A DNA stretch of 64,000 nucleotides from Bifidobacterium xylocopae (GCF_003315615.1 NZ_PDCH01000002.1:124001-188000), one strand, 5' to 3'; numbered from the stretch's first letter, positions 1 through 11,083 are shown. Made by a program: numbers and translations. Notes: a model not told the origin generated them from the letters alone.

Positions 1-2
1 GC

Positions 3-200
3 CGGGGCAAGGGGAGCGACCCGAATGGGCTGGTCAGGGTCAAGACGGGGAGTCTGGACCAGGTGACTGCCATGGCCGGCAACGTCTCCCGGATGGGTGG
101 AGGCCTGCTGGTCTTCTCGGTCATCGTCAATAATCCCGGCGATATGGGCGGCGCGGTGCAGGCGGTCAACACACTGATGTCCGCCCTTCCCAAGCTCTAG
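3..200 (+). CDS. dacB: D-alanyl-D-alanine carboxypeptidase / PBP4, C-terminal end (partial)
   Basis: This is the last 65 codons of a gene entering from the left edge. The frame reads VRVKTGSLDQVTAMAG, where KTG is the third conserved motif of penicillin-binding enzymes, followed by GGLLVFSVIVNN and a stop at 198-200. PBP4-type S13 carboxypeptidases end in this way, and the dacB-tilS-hpt-ftsH order is common in actinobacteria. The enzyme would trim peptidoglycan stem peptides outside the membrane. The SxxK and SxN motifs lie outside the window, so the assignment rests on the KTG box and the neighbours. Confidence 0.75.
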   Translation, partial: RGKGSDPNGLVRVKTGSLDQVTAMAGNVSRMGGGLLVFSVIVNNPGDMGGAVQAVNTLMSALPKL

Positions 201-223
201 GCTCGCAGGAGGGGGAAGTAGCC

Positions 224-1333
224 ATGGTCTATGCGGCACAGATCAAGCAGGGCATAGGTGCCCTGCGTACCAGTCTTGAGGAGGCGGGTCTGGGGCGGCA
301 GTCGGAGCGCTTCGCCAGGCATGGCGAGCATGCCCCGGCCCCTGGCGCGCCGCTGGTTCTGGTGGCCTGCTCGGGAGGCAGGGATTCTACGGCTCTGGCG
401 GCCTTGGCCTCTATCGTCTGCCCTAGCCTGGGGCTCAGATGCGGTGCTGTCATCATCGACCACGACCTTCAGGAGGGATCGGGGCTGGTCGCTGCGGAGG
501 CCGGGAAGCGCTGCGAGGACCTGGGGTTGGATCCGGTCATGGTCAGGCGGATACGGGTGGGTAGAACCAGGGCCAAACTTGAGGCCGATGCCCGCGAAGC
601 CCGGTATGCGGCTCTGACCAAGGCCGCCATGGAAGCCGGTGCGGCGGCCATCCTTCTGGCCCACACCAGGGACGACCTGGCCGAAGGGGTCCTGATCGGT
701 CTGATCCGCAGCTCGGGTGTCGGTGCACTGGCTGGCATGCAGGCGGCTTTTCGACGACAGGGCGTGCTCTACCTGCGCCCTATGCTGGATCTGGGCCGGG
801 AGCAGACCACAGCCATCTGCCGCCTGCTGAAGCTGAACTGGTGGGATGACCCGACCAACGGCGACGATGTACCGGCGGACCGCGCCCTCCCGTCCCACTA
901 CCCCTTGCGTTCCCGGATTCGTCACGACCTTTTGCCTGCGTTCAGCGACCTGGCCGGGAGGGACATGTCGGATCGGCTGGCCAGGTCCGCGCAGCTGGCC
1001 CGCACGGATGAGGATTACCTGTGCGCCCAGGCGGACCAGCTCCTGGCCCGGGTGCGCCGCGAGCCCCTGGAACGGGAACGGAACGAAGGGGTCCTGGTGC
1101 GTATCGATGCGCGGTTGTTGGCGGCCGCTCCGGCTTCCTTGCGCTATCGGGCGTGGGCACGGGTGTTGACGGATTTGGGGGCGCAGGTCTCCAGCAGGCA
1201 AATTGTCAGTCTCGATGCCTTGGCCGGCGACTGGCACGGGCAGCGTGGCCCGGTCCTGTCCGGGGGGTTCTCGGCCGATCGCCAGCGACACGTCATTCTC
1301 ATATGCAAAGATGGGGACCATGCGCATCGCTGA
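224..1333 (+). CDS. tilS: tRNA(Ile)-lysidine synthetase TilS
   Basis: The 369-residue protein carries the N-type ATP-pyrophosphatase P-loop SGGRDS at about residues 49-55, the hallmark of TilS. TilS converts C34 of the CAU-anticodon tRNA-Ile to lysidine so that it reads AUA. The length fits the short actinobacterial form. An AGGAGGGGG Shine-Dalgarno sits just before the ATG at 224. The gene follows dacB by 23 bp and overlaps hpt by 14 bp, so the block is probably co-transcribed. A CAT-anticodon tRNA lies at 11.2 kb in the same window. Confidence 0.93.
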   Translation: MVYAAQIKQGIGALRTSLEEAGLGRQSERFARHGEHAPAPGAPLVLVACSGGRDSTALAALASIVCPSLGLRCGAVIIDHDLQEGSGLVAAEAGKRCEDLGLDPVMVRRIRVGRTRAKLEADAREARYAALTKAAMEAGAAAILLAHTRDDLAEGVLIGLIRSSGVGALAGMQAAFRRQGVLYLRPMLDLGREQTTAICRLLKLNWWDDPTNGDDVPADRALPSHYPLRSRIRHDLLPAFSDLAGRDMSDRLARSAQLARTDEDYLCAQADQLLARVRREPLERERNEGVLVRIDARLLAAAPASLRYRAWARVLTDLGAQVSSRQIVSLDALAGDWHGQRGPVLSGGFSADRQRHVILICKDGDHAHR

Positions 1334-1891
1334 TATTCAGTCCCACATCGACCACGAACTGCTGACCAAGAACCAGATTCAAGACCTCATCCGCAAGACC
1401 GCGGCCCAAATCAGTCGCGATTACGCGGGCAGGGACCTGCTGATGCTGGCGGTGCTCAAGGGTGCCGTCAACACCTTGGCAGCCTTATCCCAGGAGGTGA
1501 GCATCCCCGCCCAGTTGGAATTCATGAGTCTGTCCAGCTATGGATCCGGTACGACCTCATCCGGCAGCATCACGGTGCGCCAGGACCTGGATTGCGACGT
1601 TCGCGGGCGGCACATTCTGATTGTGGAAGATATCATTGACTCCGGTCGGACCTTGCGTTGGCTGGTTGATGAGATGAAGTCACGGGGGGCGGCATCCGTC
1701 GAGGTGTTCGCCCTGCTCGACAAGGTCTGCCGGCATGAAGTCCAGGTGGACGTGAAATACCCGGGCTTCGTCATTCCCGATGAGTTCGTCGTGGGCTTCG
1801 GTCTCGACTATGACGAGCGGTACCGGAACCTGGACTCCATCGCTGTGTTGAAGCCGTGCGAATACCAGGATGAGGATCAAGGAGAGCAGTC

Positions 1892-1895
<4 letters not shown>
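1320..1895 (+). CDS. hpt: Hypoxanthine-guanine phosphoribosyltransferase
   Basis: The frame is open upstream to 1203, but homology begins at MRIADIQSHID, so the ATG at 1320 is chosen; it lies 14 bp inside tilS. The product is 191 residues, normal for bacterial HGPRT. The PRPP-binding loop VEDIIDSGRTL is intact, as is the downstream region around VGFGLDYDERYRN that contacts the purine. It salvages hypoxanthine and guanine to IMP and GMP in the cytoplasm. It overlaps ftsH by 4 bp (ATGA), which indicates translational coupling. Confidence 0.93.
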
Positions 1896-4003
<2,108 letters not shown>

Positions 4004-4030
4004 GCGCCCGCCGGTGATAGTCAACGGTCC

Positions 4031-4050
4031 GTCGGCTGCCTCCAGCCGAC
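4031..4050 (+). other. Perfect 8-bp hairpin between ftsH and the folate gene
   Basis: GTCGGCTG and CAGCCGAC form a perfect inverted repeat with a 4-base loop, 27 bp after the ftsH stop. There is only CCTTTC downstream, not a U-run, so it is at most a weak terminator or an mRNA-processing stem. In related genomes folE and folP are expected about here, so it may also mark the deletion junction; that is inference. Confidence 0.4.
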
Positions 4051-4074
4051 GAGCCTTTCGGAAGGGAGCCACGC

Positions 4075-5133
4075 ATGGATTCGATACGGCTGAGCGATAT
4101 CCGCGCCAGCTCCCGGCCTCATGCGGGCGATGAACCCTTCTCCTACTCGGTGGATGCTGAGCTGTATTTGGATGTCCGCGCGGCTGCGGATGGGGACGAC
4201 CTGACCGAAACGGTCGACTACACGCAAGTGGCCCGCAGGATCGTCTCCCTGATAGAGGGCATGGATGCGCTTCTGGTTGAGACGGTGGCCGTCCGGGTGG
4301 CCGACTCCATCCTCCTGTCGCACCAGGTGTGCCGGGTCGAGGTCACTGTGCGGCGTCTGGATGCAGGCAGTCGTGCCGGCATACCCATGGGTGCTGTCGA
4401 GGTCAGGTTGGCGCGATCTGCCGACGACGATGAGCCGCAAGCGGCCACATCGGCCTCCATCGCCGCCGCCCAAGCCGTAGAGCACGCCCGCCGCCGGCGC
4501 TCCCAACAGGGCCATCCGTCCTTCGACGATGTTTCCGGCAAGGACGCGGGCGCAGGGGACCCCGAGGGGGCAGTCCACCAAGCGGTGATCGCCATGAGCG
4601 GTAACATCGGCCCCGTCCGTGAGGCCATGCGCACGGCGATCGTATCCTTGGACGGTGTTCCCGGCAGCCAGATTCTCGGTATCTCCCCGCTGTATATGAA
4701 ACAGGGAGGCAGTGTACCAGACCGCCTGTGCGCGGTCGTCGTGATTGAGACCGCTTTGGGGCCGGCCGACCTCATGTCGGCCCTATGGATGATTGAATCC
4801 GCCCATGGCCGCTCCCATGGCCTGCGACTGCCATCCTTCCCCTTGGAGCTGCGTCTGATCGACGAGGATGGGAGACAATGGGAGAGCGAAGACCTGCTCG
4901 GTGATCGCCCCAGGTCCCCGCAGTGGACAGCGGCCCGGGCTTCGGTCTGGAGCCTTCCGGATGATAAGGCCTGGCAGCAGGCGGAGGTGCTCAAGCCCTG
5001 GTCCGCGGTGGACCCGCAGGCCCGGCTGTGCGGAGAGCACGGGGGGCCGGTGGATGAGCTGGCGGCCGCCGCACCGGACCGTGACCAGGTCACCCTGGTT
5101 TCCGACTCGTGGATTCTGGGAGGTTCGGTATGA
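4075..5133 (+). CDS. folKB: FolB-FolK fusion (dihydroneopterin aldolase / HPPK), probably degenerate
   Basis: The N-terminal ~120 residues resemble FolB (TETVDYTQVARRI and the following LLVETVAVRVADSIL). A linker follows, then from about residue 165 an HPPK-like half (GISPLYMKQGGSVPD, VVVIETALGPADLM). Key motifs are missing. The HPPK signature RWGPRTLDLDIM is replaced by LRLPSFPLELRLI, so both Mg-binding aspartates are gone; the GSNL motif is SGNI; and no equivalent of the C-terminal His is seen. In FolB the catalytic Lys of the SKPGA region reads VRRLDAG. The gene follows ftsH by 71 bp, with no folE or folP between. It may be a non-catalytic remnant or a divergent enzyme. It overlaps the next gene by 4 bp. 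Confidence 0.7.
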   Translation: MDSIRLSDIRASSRPHAGDEPFSYSVDAELYLDVRAAADGDDLTETVDYTQVARRIVSLIEGMDALLVETVAVRVADSILLSHQVCRVEVTVRRLDAGSRAGIPMGAVEVRLARSADDDEPQAATSASIAAAQAVEHARRRRSQQGHPSFDDVSGKDAGAGDPEGAVHQAVIAMSGNIGPVREAMRTAIVSLDGVPGSQILGISPLYMKQGGSVPDRLCAVVVIETALGPADLMSALWMIESAHGRSHGLRLPSFPLELRLIDEDGRQWESEDLLGDRPRSPQWTAARASVWSLPDDKAWQQAEVLKPWSAVDPQARLCGEHGGPVDELAAAAPDRDQVTLVSDSWILGGSV

Positions 5134-5672
5134 AAATGCGGCGCACTCCGCCTACCTACTATCTGCTGGCTGTGGGGCTTGGGCTGGTTGGTGGCGTCTT
5201 GCTGGTCCGTGCCGGCGAGCGCTGGAGACTCGATCTGTTGGGCGCCCCCTGGCTGGTACCGGCACTCCTGCTGATCACCGGCCTGATTGTCCTGTCCATG
5301 GCGGTGCAGGTTCACAGGTATGCCAAGGGTGAGCGCAAGGAGATGGACCCACGGTTCGCGGTCAATGCCCTGCTGCTCTCCAAGGCCCTGGGGCTCGCAT
5401 GTGCGGGACTCCTGGGTTGGTACGCGGGACAGGGGCTTATGTGCCTGCCTCATCGGGAGGCCCCATATTATGGGCGTGTGATCGTGGAGTGCCTGGTCGC
5501 TGCCCTGGTATGCCTGGTCGACATCATCATCGCAGTGGCGGGGGAGTGGCTCTGCCAATTGCCGCCCGACGACGGTCCGGACAGCCCTGAGTCCAAGCGC
5601 CGGGCCGAGCAAGGACGACTGGCCGGAGCCGCCGAGCGCAAGCTGTCAAAGAGCCGCCAGCACCGATCCTGA
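5130..5672 (+). CDS. DUF3180 family membrane protein
   Basis: The ATG at 5130 is chosen because it forms an ATGA overlap with the preceding stop and has GGGAGG upstream. The 180-residue product has four predicted membrane segments: near the N terminus (YYLLAVGLGLVGGVLLV), at WLVPALLLITGLIVLSMAV, and two more after the KGERKEMDPRFAVNALLLSKA stretch. A charged tail follows. That conserved RFAVNALLLSKA stretch is typical of DUF3180 proteins, which sit next to folK in many actinobacteria. Function is unknown. Its retention behind a decayed folB-folK gene suggests an independent role. Confidence 0.8.
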   Translation: MKMRRTPPTYYLLAVGLGLVGGVLLVRAGERWRLDLLGAPWLVPALLLITGLIVLSMAVQVHRYAKGERKEMDPRFAVNALLLSKALGLACAGLLGWYAGQGLMCLPHREAPYYGRVIVECLVAALVCLVDIIIAVAGEWLCQLPPDDGPDSPESKRRAEQGRLAGAAERKLSKSRQHRS

Positions 5673-5697
5673 CGGCCCTATCGGGCTGGAGCGGAGT

Positions 5698-6597
5698 TCA
5701 GCCGGCCTGCGGCACCCGCAGCATGGCCTCCTGCGCCATGGCCGCCAGCAGGTCGCCGTCCTGGTTGTAAACCTTGGCTGAACATAGGGCCCGTCCATGG
5801 CCCGCCACCGCGCTGTCCTGGACAAAGAGGAGCCAGGAGGCCATGTCGATGTCCTCATACCACCACATGGCATGGTCTATGGAAGCATAGGAGATGCCGG
5901 GCGTGGCGATCGACAGACCCGTCCTGCGCAGGGCCGGCTCCATCATCAGCTGATCGCATGCCAGTGCCAGCAGGGCCCGCTGCATGGTCTGCCCCACGCC
6001 ATCGGTTTTGCCGTCCGCACGCAGCCAGACCAACTGTCGGCCGCTGTCCCGCGACTGGGCGTCCTTGTAGGGGCCGAGCATGATCGTCGGGGTGATGTGG
6101 CGGATGTCGAAGGGGGATTGGTTGGCATAGTAGGCGGCGAAGGCGGACTTGTCCGCATACGGTGCCATAAGGTCCCGGGCCGAAGTCAGTTCCTCTGCGT
6201 CTGGCAGGCCGGTCGGCATGGAGTCGGCATAGCGTACGCCGCCCTGACCGCTCTCTTGGAAGGAGACCATGGCTTTGAGTATGGGGCGCCCGGGCTGGGA
6301 GACATCCACCATGCGGGTTGAGTAGGACCGGCCGTCACGCAGGTCCTCGACATCGAAACCCACTTCCTGGTCCAGGAGACCGGTTCGAATGTAGTAGCCG
6401 TGGACCGAGTTCGGTTCCCTGCCTTCGGGCACGGTCCCGGCGGCGGCCAGGATGGACTGGGCCATGATCTGGCCTCCGTAGATGCGGCCGGTTGGAAAGG
6501 GCAGGGAGTCTGCCCGCCAGGTTGATGCCGACCGTCCACGCCCGGTTTCCTCCGGGCTGAGCACTCGGATGGCCTGCTGTAAGGGCGTTTCATTCAT
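5698..6597 (-). CDS. tesB: Acyl-CoA thioesterase II (TesB-like double hotdog)
   Basis: The 299-residue protein is full length for TesB. It carries the hotdog-1 stretch GRIYGGQIMAQSILAA and the C-terminal SLDHAMWW-type motif (YASIDHAMWWYEDIDM). The family hydrolyses acyl-CoA thioesters to free fatty acid and CoA in the cytosol. The ATG at 6597 is preferred to an upstream TTG because GGGAG precedes it. It converges with the DUF3180 gene across 25 bp and lies downstream of, and on the same strand as, ettA, 169 bp away. Confidence 0.88.
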   Translation of the reverse strand: MNETPLQQAIRVLSPEETGRGRSASTWRADSLPFPTGRIYGGQIMAQSILAAAGTVPEGREPNSVHGYYIRTGLLDQEVGFDVEDLRDGRSYSTRMVDVSQPGRPILKAMVSFQESGQGGVRYADSMPTGLPDAEELTSARDLMAPYADKSAFAAYYANQSPFDIRHITPTIMLGPYKDAQSRDSGRQLVWLRADGKTDGVGQTMQRALLALACDQLMMEPALRRTGLSIATPGISYASIDHAMWWYEDIDMASWLLFVQDSAVAGHGRALCSAKVYNQDGDLLAAMAQEAMLRVPQAG

Positions 6598-6686
6598 AAT
6601 GTCTCCCAACCGTCGCCGTCCTGCAGTTCCGCCCGTGAATTGGGCGACCGTGACGCTGTGAGCAGTCTATAGGGAGGTGAAAACAA

Positions 6687-6730
6687 GACACCCGTGGGGC
6701 GATCGCGAACGACCGGAGCCTACGGGTGTC
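6687..6730 (-). terminator. Inverted repeat downstream of ettA
   Basis: GACACCCGT at 6687-6695 pairs perfectly with ACGGGTGTC at 6722-6730 across a 26-base loop. It lies between the ettA stop and tesB, so it may end the ettA message. The long loop and lack of a U-run make this uncertain. Confidence 0.35.
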
Positions 6731-6766
6731 GTGCCATGCCTGATGTGCCGGTTGCGCAGACCGAGC

Positions 6767-8443
6767 TCAGCGTGTCAGCTTGCGGTGGATCCGATGCGGA
6801 CGGGAGGCTTCCTCGCCCAGGCGGGCCACCTTGTTCTCCTGGTAAGCCTGGAAGTTGCCTTCGAACCAGTACCAGTTGGCCGGATTCTCATCCGTGCCCT
6901 CCCAAGCCAGGATGTGGGTGGCGATGCGGTCCAGGAACCAGCGGTCGTGGGTGATGACCACAGCGCATCCGGGGAATGCCAGCAGGGCGTTCTCCAATGA
7001 TTCCAAGGTCTCCACGTCCAGATCGTTGGTGGGCTCATCCAGCAGCAGGAGGTTGCCGCCCTGCTTCAAGGTCAGGGCCAGGTTGAGCCTGTTGCGCTCA
7101 CCGCCTGAGAGCACTCCAGCCGGTTTCTGCTGGTCCGAGCCCTTGAAGCCGAAGGAGGCCACGTAGGCGCGGGTGGGCACCTCGATGCCACCCACCTCGA
7201 TGAAGTCGTTGCCGTCCGAGACGACCTCCCACAGGTTCTTGTCGGGGTCGATGCCTTCGCGGTTCTGGTCCACGTAGGAGATCTTGACCGTGTCACCGAC
7301 CTCCAGCTTGCCGGAGGTCAAGGGCTCGAGTCCCACGATGGTCTTGAACAAAGTGGACTTGCCCACGCCGTTGGGGCCGATCACACCCACGATGCCGTTG
7401 CGGGGCAGGGTGAAGGACAGGTCGTCGATCAGGACGCGCTCGCCGAAGGCCTTGTGGATGTGCTCGGCTTCCAGCACCTTGGAGCCCAGGCGGGGCCCCG
7501 GCGGGATCTGGATCTCGGAGAAGTCCAGCTTCTGGTTGCGCCTGGCTTCGTCCTCCATCTGCTCGTAGCGCTCCAGACGTGCCTTGTTCTTAGCCTGCCG
7601 GGCCTTGGGGGAAGAGCGGACCCAGTCCAGCTCTGAGTTGAGTCGCTTGGCCAGCTTGGCGTCCTTCTGCCCCTGGACCTCCAGGCGCTTGGCCTTGGTC
7701 TCCAGGTAAGTGGTGTAGTTACCCTGGTAGGGGTAGAGCTGGCCGCGGTCCACCTCGCAGATCCATTCGGCGACATTGTCCAGGAAGTAGCGGTCGTGGG
7801 TGACGGCCAGGACAGCACCCTTGTACGAGTGCAGGAACTGCTCCAGCCACAGGATGGACTCGGCGTCCAGATGGTTGGTGGGCTCGTCCAGGAGCAGCAG
7901 GTCAGGCGCTTCGAGCAGGAGCTTGCATAGGGCCACGCGGCGGCGCTCACCGCCCGAGATCACTGATACCGGGGTGTCGGGATCAGGGCATTGGAGGGCG
8001 TCCATGGCCTGCTCCAGCTGGGAATCCAGGTCCCATCCGTCGGCCGCGTCGATTTCCTCCTGGAGTTTGCCCATCTCGGCCATCAGGGCGTCGTAGTCGG
8101 CGTCCGGGTTGGCCATCTCCTCGCCGATCTGGTTGAAGCGGTTGACCTTGTCCATGATTTCGCCGAAGGCTTGCTTGATGTTCTCGCCCACGGTCTTGTC
8201 TTCGTCCAGGGGTGGCTCCTGCTGAAGGATGCCGACCGTATAGCCGGGGGTCAGCTGGGCCTCGCCGTTCGAGACGGTATCCAGGCCGGCCATGATCCTG
8301 AGCAGGGTGGACTTGCCCATGCCGTTGGGGCCGACCACGCCGATTTTAGCTCCGGGCAGGAAGCTCAGGGTCACGTCGTCGAGAATCGCGCGATCACCGA
8401 AGGACTTGCGCGCCTTGATCATTTGATAGATGAACTCAGCCAA
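6767..8443 (-). CDS. ettA: Energy-dependent translational throttle protein EttA (ABC-F)
   Basis: This 558-residue soluble ABC-F protein has two nucleotide-binding domains and no membrane domain. Walker A motifs are GPNGMGKST and GPNGVGKST, signatures SGGERRR and SGGERNR, and Walker B blocks LLLLDEPTNHLD and LLLLDEPTNDLD. The inter-domain linker and the arm insertion typical of EttA are present. EttA binds the ribosomal E site and links elongation to ADP/ATP ratio. The gene is monocistronic or leads into tesB. Identity is secure; the regulatory role is known from E. coli. Confidence 0.95.
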   Translation of the reverse strand: MAEFIYQMIKARKSFGDRAILDDVTLSFLPGAKIGVVGPNGMGKSTLLRIMAGLDTVSNGEAQLTPGYTVGILQQEPPLDEDKTVGENIKQAFGEIMDKVNRFNQIGEEMANPDADYDALMAEMGKLQEEIDAADGWDLDSQLEQAMDALQCPDPDTPVSVISGGERRRVALCKLLLEAPDLLLLDEPTNHLDAESILWLEQFLHSYKGAVLAVTHDRYFLDNVAEWICEVDRGQLYPYQGNYTTYLETKAKRLEVQGQKDAKLAKRLNSELDWVRSSPKARQAKNKARLERYEQMEDEARRNQKLDFSEIQIPPGPRLGSKVLEAEHIHKAFGERVLIDDLSFTLPRNGIVGVIGPNGVGKSTLFKTIVGLEPLTSGKLEVGDTVKISYVDQNREGIDPDKNLWEVVSDGNDFIEVGGIEVPTRAYVASFGFKGSDQQKPAGVLSGGERNRLNLALTLKQGGNLLLLDEPTNDLDVETLESLENALLAFPGCAVVITHDRWFLDRIATHILAWEGTDENPANWYWFEGNFQAYQENKVARLGEEASRPHRIHRKLTR

Positions 8444-8785
8444 GAGGCAACCTCACAAAACTGTTGGAATTCGGGCGAATGTCACTGCTGCCATGCTATA
8501 GGGGGCTTGCGACGTGCGGACCTTACGTTCGCCCCTGGGCAAGCCCATGCCTCGACCTCGTCTTCAGGCAGGAGGCTTTGGGCCGACTAACGGATACGCC
8601 TACGGCTCCACCCCTATGCAGACGGGCCCTGCCGGGATAGAGTTACGCTGAGCGTTCCGCCCGACGTGTGCAGGTCCAGGGGCGCCCACGGCCTGATGGC
8701 TCCCTGTGGTGGGAGGCGTCATAGGGCCGGTCCCAGACTGTGCGCACGGGCCGCGGCCACCGCGGGTGAATCTCTGAGGAGCGTC
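8444..8785. other. Intergenic region between divergent ettA and ykoE-like gene
   Basis: This stretch of 342 bp separates two divergent genes and must hold both promoters. GGGGGC-flanked CTATAG at 8499-8504 could be the -10 for ettA. I looked for a thiamine-pyrophosphate riboswitch in front of the ykoE-like gene and did not find the CUGAGA and ACCUGAUC boxes. Confidence 0.4.
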
Positions 8786-9427
8786 ATGACAACACGAACA
8801 ACGAACAAGACGGCACATGCCGGAACCGTCGGCCAAGTCCACCGCCTGCGCTGGCGGCCGGTCGACATTGCGGTGGGCGCGGCCCTGGGCGTGGTCTCCG
8901 GGCTGATCTACTGGGCGGCCTCGGCCCTGTCCTCGTGGATTTTCCCATTGATGACCGCCCTGCTGCCGGGCGCGGCTTCCCTCCTGCACGGCCTCTTTTA
9001 CTTCCCGGTGACCATGAACCTACTGATCATCCGCAAGCCAGGGGCCGCGGTGTATGCCAATGTGGTCGGTGCCCTGGTCGAGATCCTGTTCGGTAATGCC
9101 TATGGTTCGGGCATGATCATCATCGAAGCCGTCGTGCAGGGCCTGTGCGCAGAGATTGTCTATGCTCTCTTTTTGTACAGGCGCTGGACCCTATCGGTCA
9201 CCATCGCCGCCGGCCTCCTGGTGTCCATGGTCTATAACGCCTTCCTCCTGGCCTTCTTCTACCAAGGTGTCTCCTTCCTCAGCCCCAGGGGCTTGATCGG
9301 TACGGCCTGCGAGGCCGTCAGCGGGATAGTGTTCGCGGGATTCGTCAGCTGGCTGCTCTTCAAAGCCATCGCCAGGACAGGCGCCCTCGATCGGTTCGCC
9401 TCCGGTCGCCAGATCCATGCCGAATAG
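8786..9427 (+). CDS. ECF transporter substrate-binding membrane component, YkoE family
   Basis: The ATG at 8786 has GAGGAG six bases upstream. The 213-residue protein has about six hydrophobic segments and the pattern of YkoE S components (VDIAVGAALGVVSGLIYW near the start, FYFPVTMNLLIIRKPGAA in the middle). YkoE proteins bind thiamine or hydroxymethylpyrimidine and work with ATPase and T subunits. Neither ykoD nor ykoC is next to it here; a peptide-type lipoprotein gene follows 15 bp downstream. It probably uses a shared energising module elsewhere. The substrate is inferred from the family. Confidence 0.82.
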   Translation: MTTRTTNKTAHAGTVGQVHRLRWRPVDIAVGAALGVVSGLIYWAASALSSWIFPLMTALLPGAASLLHGLFYFPVTMNLLIIRKPGAAVYANVVGALVEILFGNAYGSGMIIIEAVVQGLCAEIVYALFLYRRWTLSVTIAAGLLVSMVYNAFLLAFFYQGVSFLSPRGLIGTACEAVSGIVFAGFVSWLLFKAIARTGALDRFASGRQIHAE

Positions 9428-9442
9428 AAAGGTCCTGCGGAG

Positions 9443-11083
9443 ATGCGTGCACGAATGATCGGTGCCCTGGGCGCGGTGGTGGTAGCGGCCCTGGTGCTGG
9501 AGGGGTGCGGCTCCACGACCCCCGGGGGGCACCCAGGATCGGCTGATGAGCGGGGAGCCGTCACAGTCAACAACGTCGAGCCGGTGTCTGACCTGACACC
9601 CAGCAAGGTGACCGATACGGCCGGATGGAAGGTAGTCAGCCTCCTGTTCGACGGACTGGTCACTTTCGGCCGGGAAGGCAAGCTGATTTACGCCGACGCC
9701 GAATCAATCACCCCCAACCAGGATGCCACCGCCTATACGATCAAGCTCAAGCCGGGCCTTGCATTCTCCGACGGTGAGCCCGTCACGGCGCGCTCGTACG
9801 CACGCTCCTGGTCCTACGCCGCCAACGCCGCGAACGGGCAGACCGGTGGATCCATCTTCTCTGGCATCGCCGGTTACGGGCAGCTGCAGGATCCGCATGG
9901 CGACAGGGATGCCATCCTGTCCGGACTGTCCGTGGACGACGAGCGGACCCTCCAGGTCAGGTTGTCGGCACCCGATTCCTCATTCCCATACAAGGTCGGC
10001 GACATTTCCTTCATGCCACTCCCGTCGGTGGCCTACCGGGACATGACGGCCTTCGGGCGGCATCCCATCGGCAACGGCCCCTACCTCTTCCAGTCGTGGA
10101 CACCCAACCAGGCGATCAGACTGATCAGGAGCCCCAAGTACCACGGGCCGCGCCATGCCCGCAACTCCGGCATCACCTTCCGCGACTATACAGATCCGAA
10201 CACTGCCTACGCTGATGTGGAGGCCGGGAACCTTGACCTGCTGGACACCGTTCCCACTTCCTCCCTGGCCAGCTACCGCAAAGACCCCCGGGTGCGTTCC
10301 TTCTCACAGCCGGGGCCGTCCTTCAGGTCACTGGCCATTCCCTCCGGTTTGGCGCATTTCCAGGGTGAGGAGGGGAGGCTGCGCCGGACGGCCATTTCGC
10401 ATGCCATAGACCGTGCGGAGGTAGCGGGCAAGGTCTTCCATGGCTCGGTCACGCCCGCCACCGACTTCACCGCTCCGACCATAGCCGGTTACTCCAAGCA
10501 GCTGGCGGGTTCGGAAGTGTTGGGATATGACCAGGCCAAGGCCAGGGAACTCTGGAGGCGGGCGGACGCCATTTCGGCCTGGAGCGGCGTGTTCGGCATC
10601 GCCTACGCTTCCGACAGTGGAGACAAGGATTGGGTGGACGCCCTGATCCATGCCCTGCATCGGACGTTCGGGATCGAGGTCAAGAGCGACGTCTTCCCCA
10701 CAGCCAAGGAGTTCAGGACCGCAATCAACAACAGGCAGGTTCACTCGGCCTTCAGCTCGGGCCGTCAGTCCGACTACCCCCATCCCGAGGGTTATCTCTT
10801 CCAGGGCTACTCCTCGTCGGCCGCCGACGGTAAAGGGTTGAACTATGGCGATTACAAGAGCGAGGCCTTCGATGCTTTCCTGGCTCAGGCAGCCCGGCAG
10901 ACCGACCAGTCAGCCGCTTTCGACACCTACCTCCGGGCGCAGTCACAGCTCTTACACGACCTGCCCGCCATACCGCTGTGGTATGCGAAGGTCTGTGCCG
11001 TCGCGAACCCGGCCATGGGGCATGTCGCTTTCAACCACATGGGTCTTCCCTCATACACGGAACTGACCAAGCGAGCGGGCTAG
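9443..11083 (+). CDS. Peptide/nickel-type ABC transporter solute-binding lipoprotein (SBP_bac_5)
   Basis: The 546-residue precursor starts with a lipoprotein signal (MRARMIGALGAVVVAALVLEGCGS; the lipobox Cys is residue 22). It follows the OppA/DppA pattern: VVSLLFDGLV, YTIKLKPGLAFSDGEPVTA, HPIGNGPYLFQSW, and a C-terminal HDLPAIPLWYAK. It would capture oligopeptides or similar ligands at the membrane surface and pass them to an ABC permease. No permease or ATPase genes are adjacent, so it is an orphan receptor. The 15-bp spacing suggests co-transcription with the YkoE-like gene, an unusual pairing. Confidence 0.88.
   Translation: MRARMIGALGAVVVAALVLEGCGSTTPGGHPGSADERGAVTVNNVEPVSDLTPSKVTDTAGWKVVSLLFDGLVTFGREGKLIYADAESITPNQDATAYTIKLKPGLAFSDGEPVTARSYARSWSYAANAANGQTGGSIFSGIAGYGQLQDPHGDRDAILSGLSVDDERTLQVRLSAPDSSFPYKVGDISFMPLPSVAYRDMTAFGRHPIGNGPYLFQSWTPNQAIRLIRSPKYHGPRHARNSGITFRDYTDPNTAYADVEAGNLDLLDTVPTSSLASYRKDPRVRSFSQPGPSFRSLAIPSGLAHFQGEEGRLRRTAISHAIDRAEVAGKVFHGSVTPATDFTAPTIAGYSKQLAGSEVLGYDQAKARELWRRADAISAWSGVFGIAYASDSGDKDWVDALIHALHRTFGIEVKSDVFPTAKEFRTAINNRQVHSAFSSGRQSDYPHPEGYLFQGYSSSAADGKGLNYGDYKSEAFDAFLAQAARQTDQSAAFDTYLRAQSQLLHDLPAIPLWYAKVCAVANPAMGHVAFNHMGLPSYTELTKRAG

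Noticed and set aside
4021-4074. Attachment site or mobile-element scar at the missing folE/folP position
   Set aside because: Only one hairpin is seen; no direct repeats, integrase or transposase gene is near.
8530-8785. Possible TPP riboswitch before the YkoE-like gene
   Set aside because: A partial GGGGCGCCC...CTGATGG pattern exists, but the conserved CUGAGA box and the second-half motif are absent.
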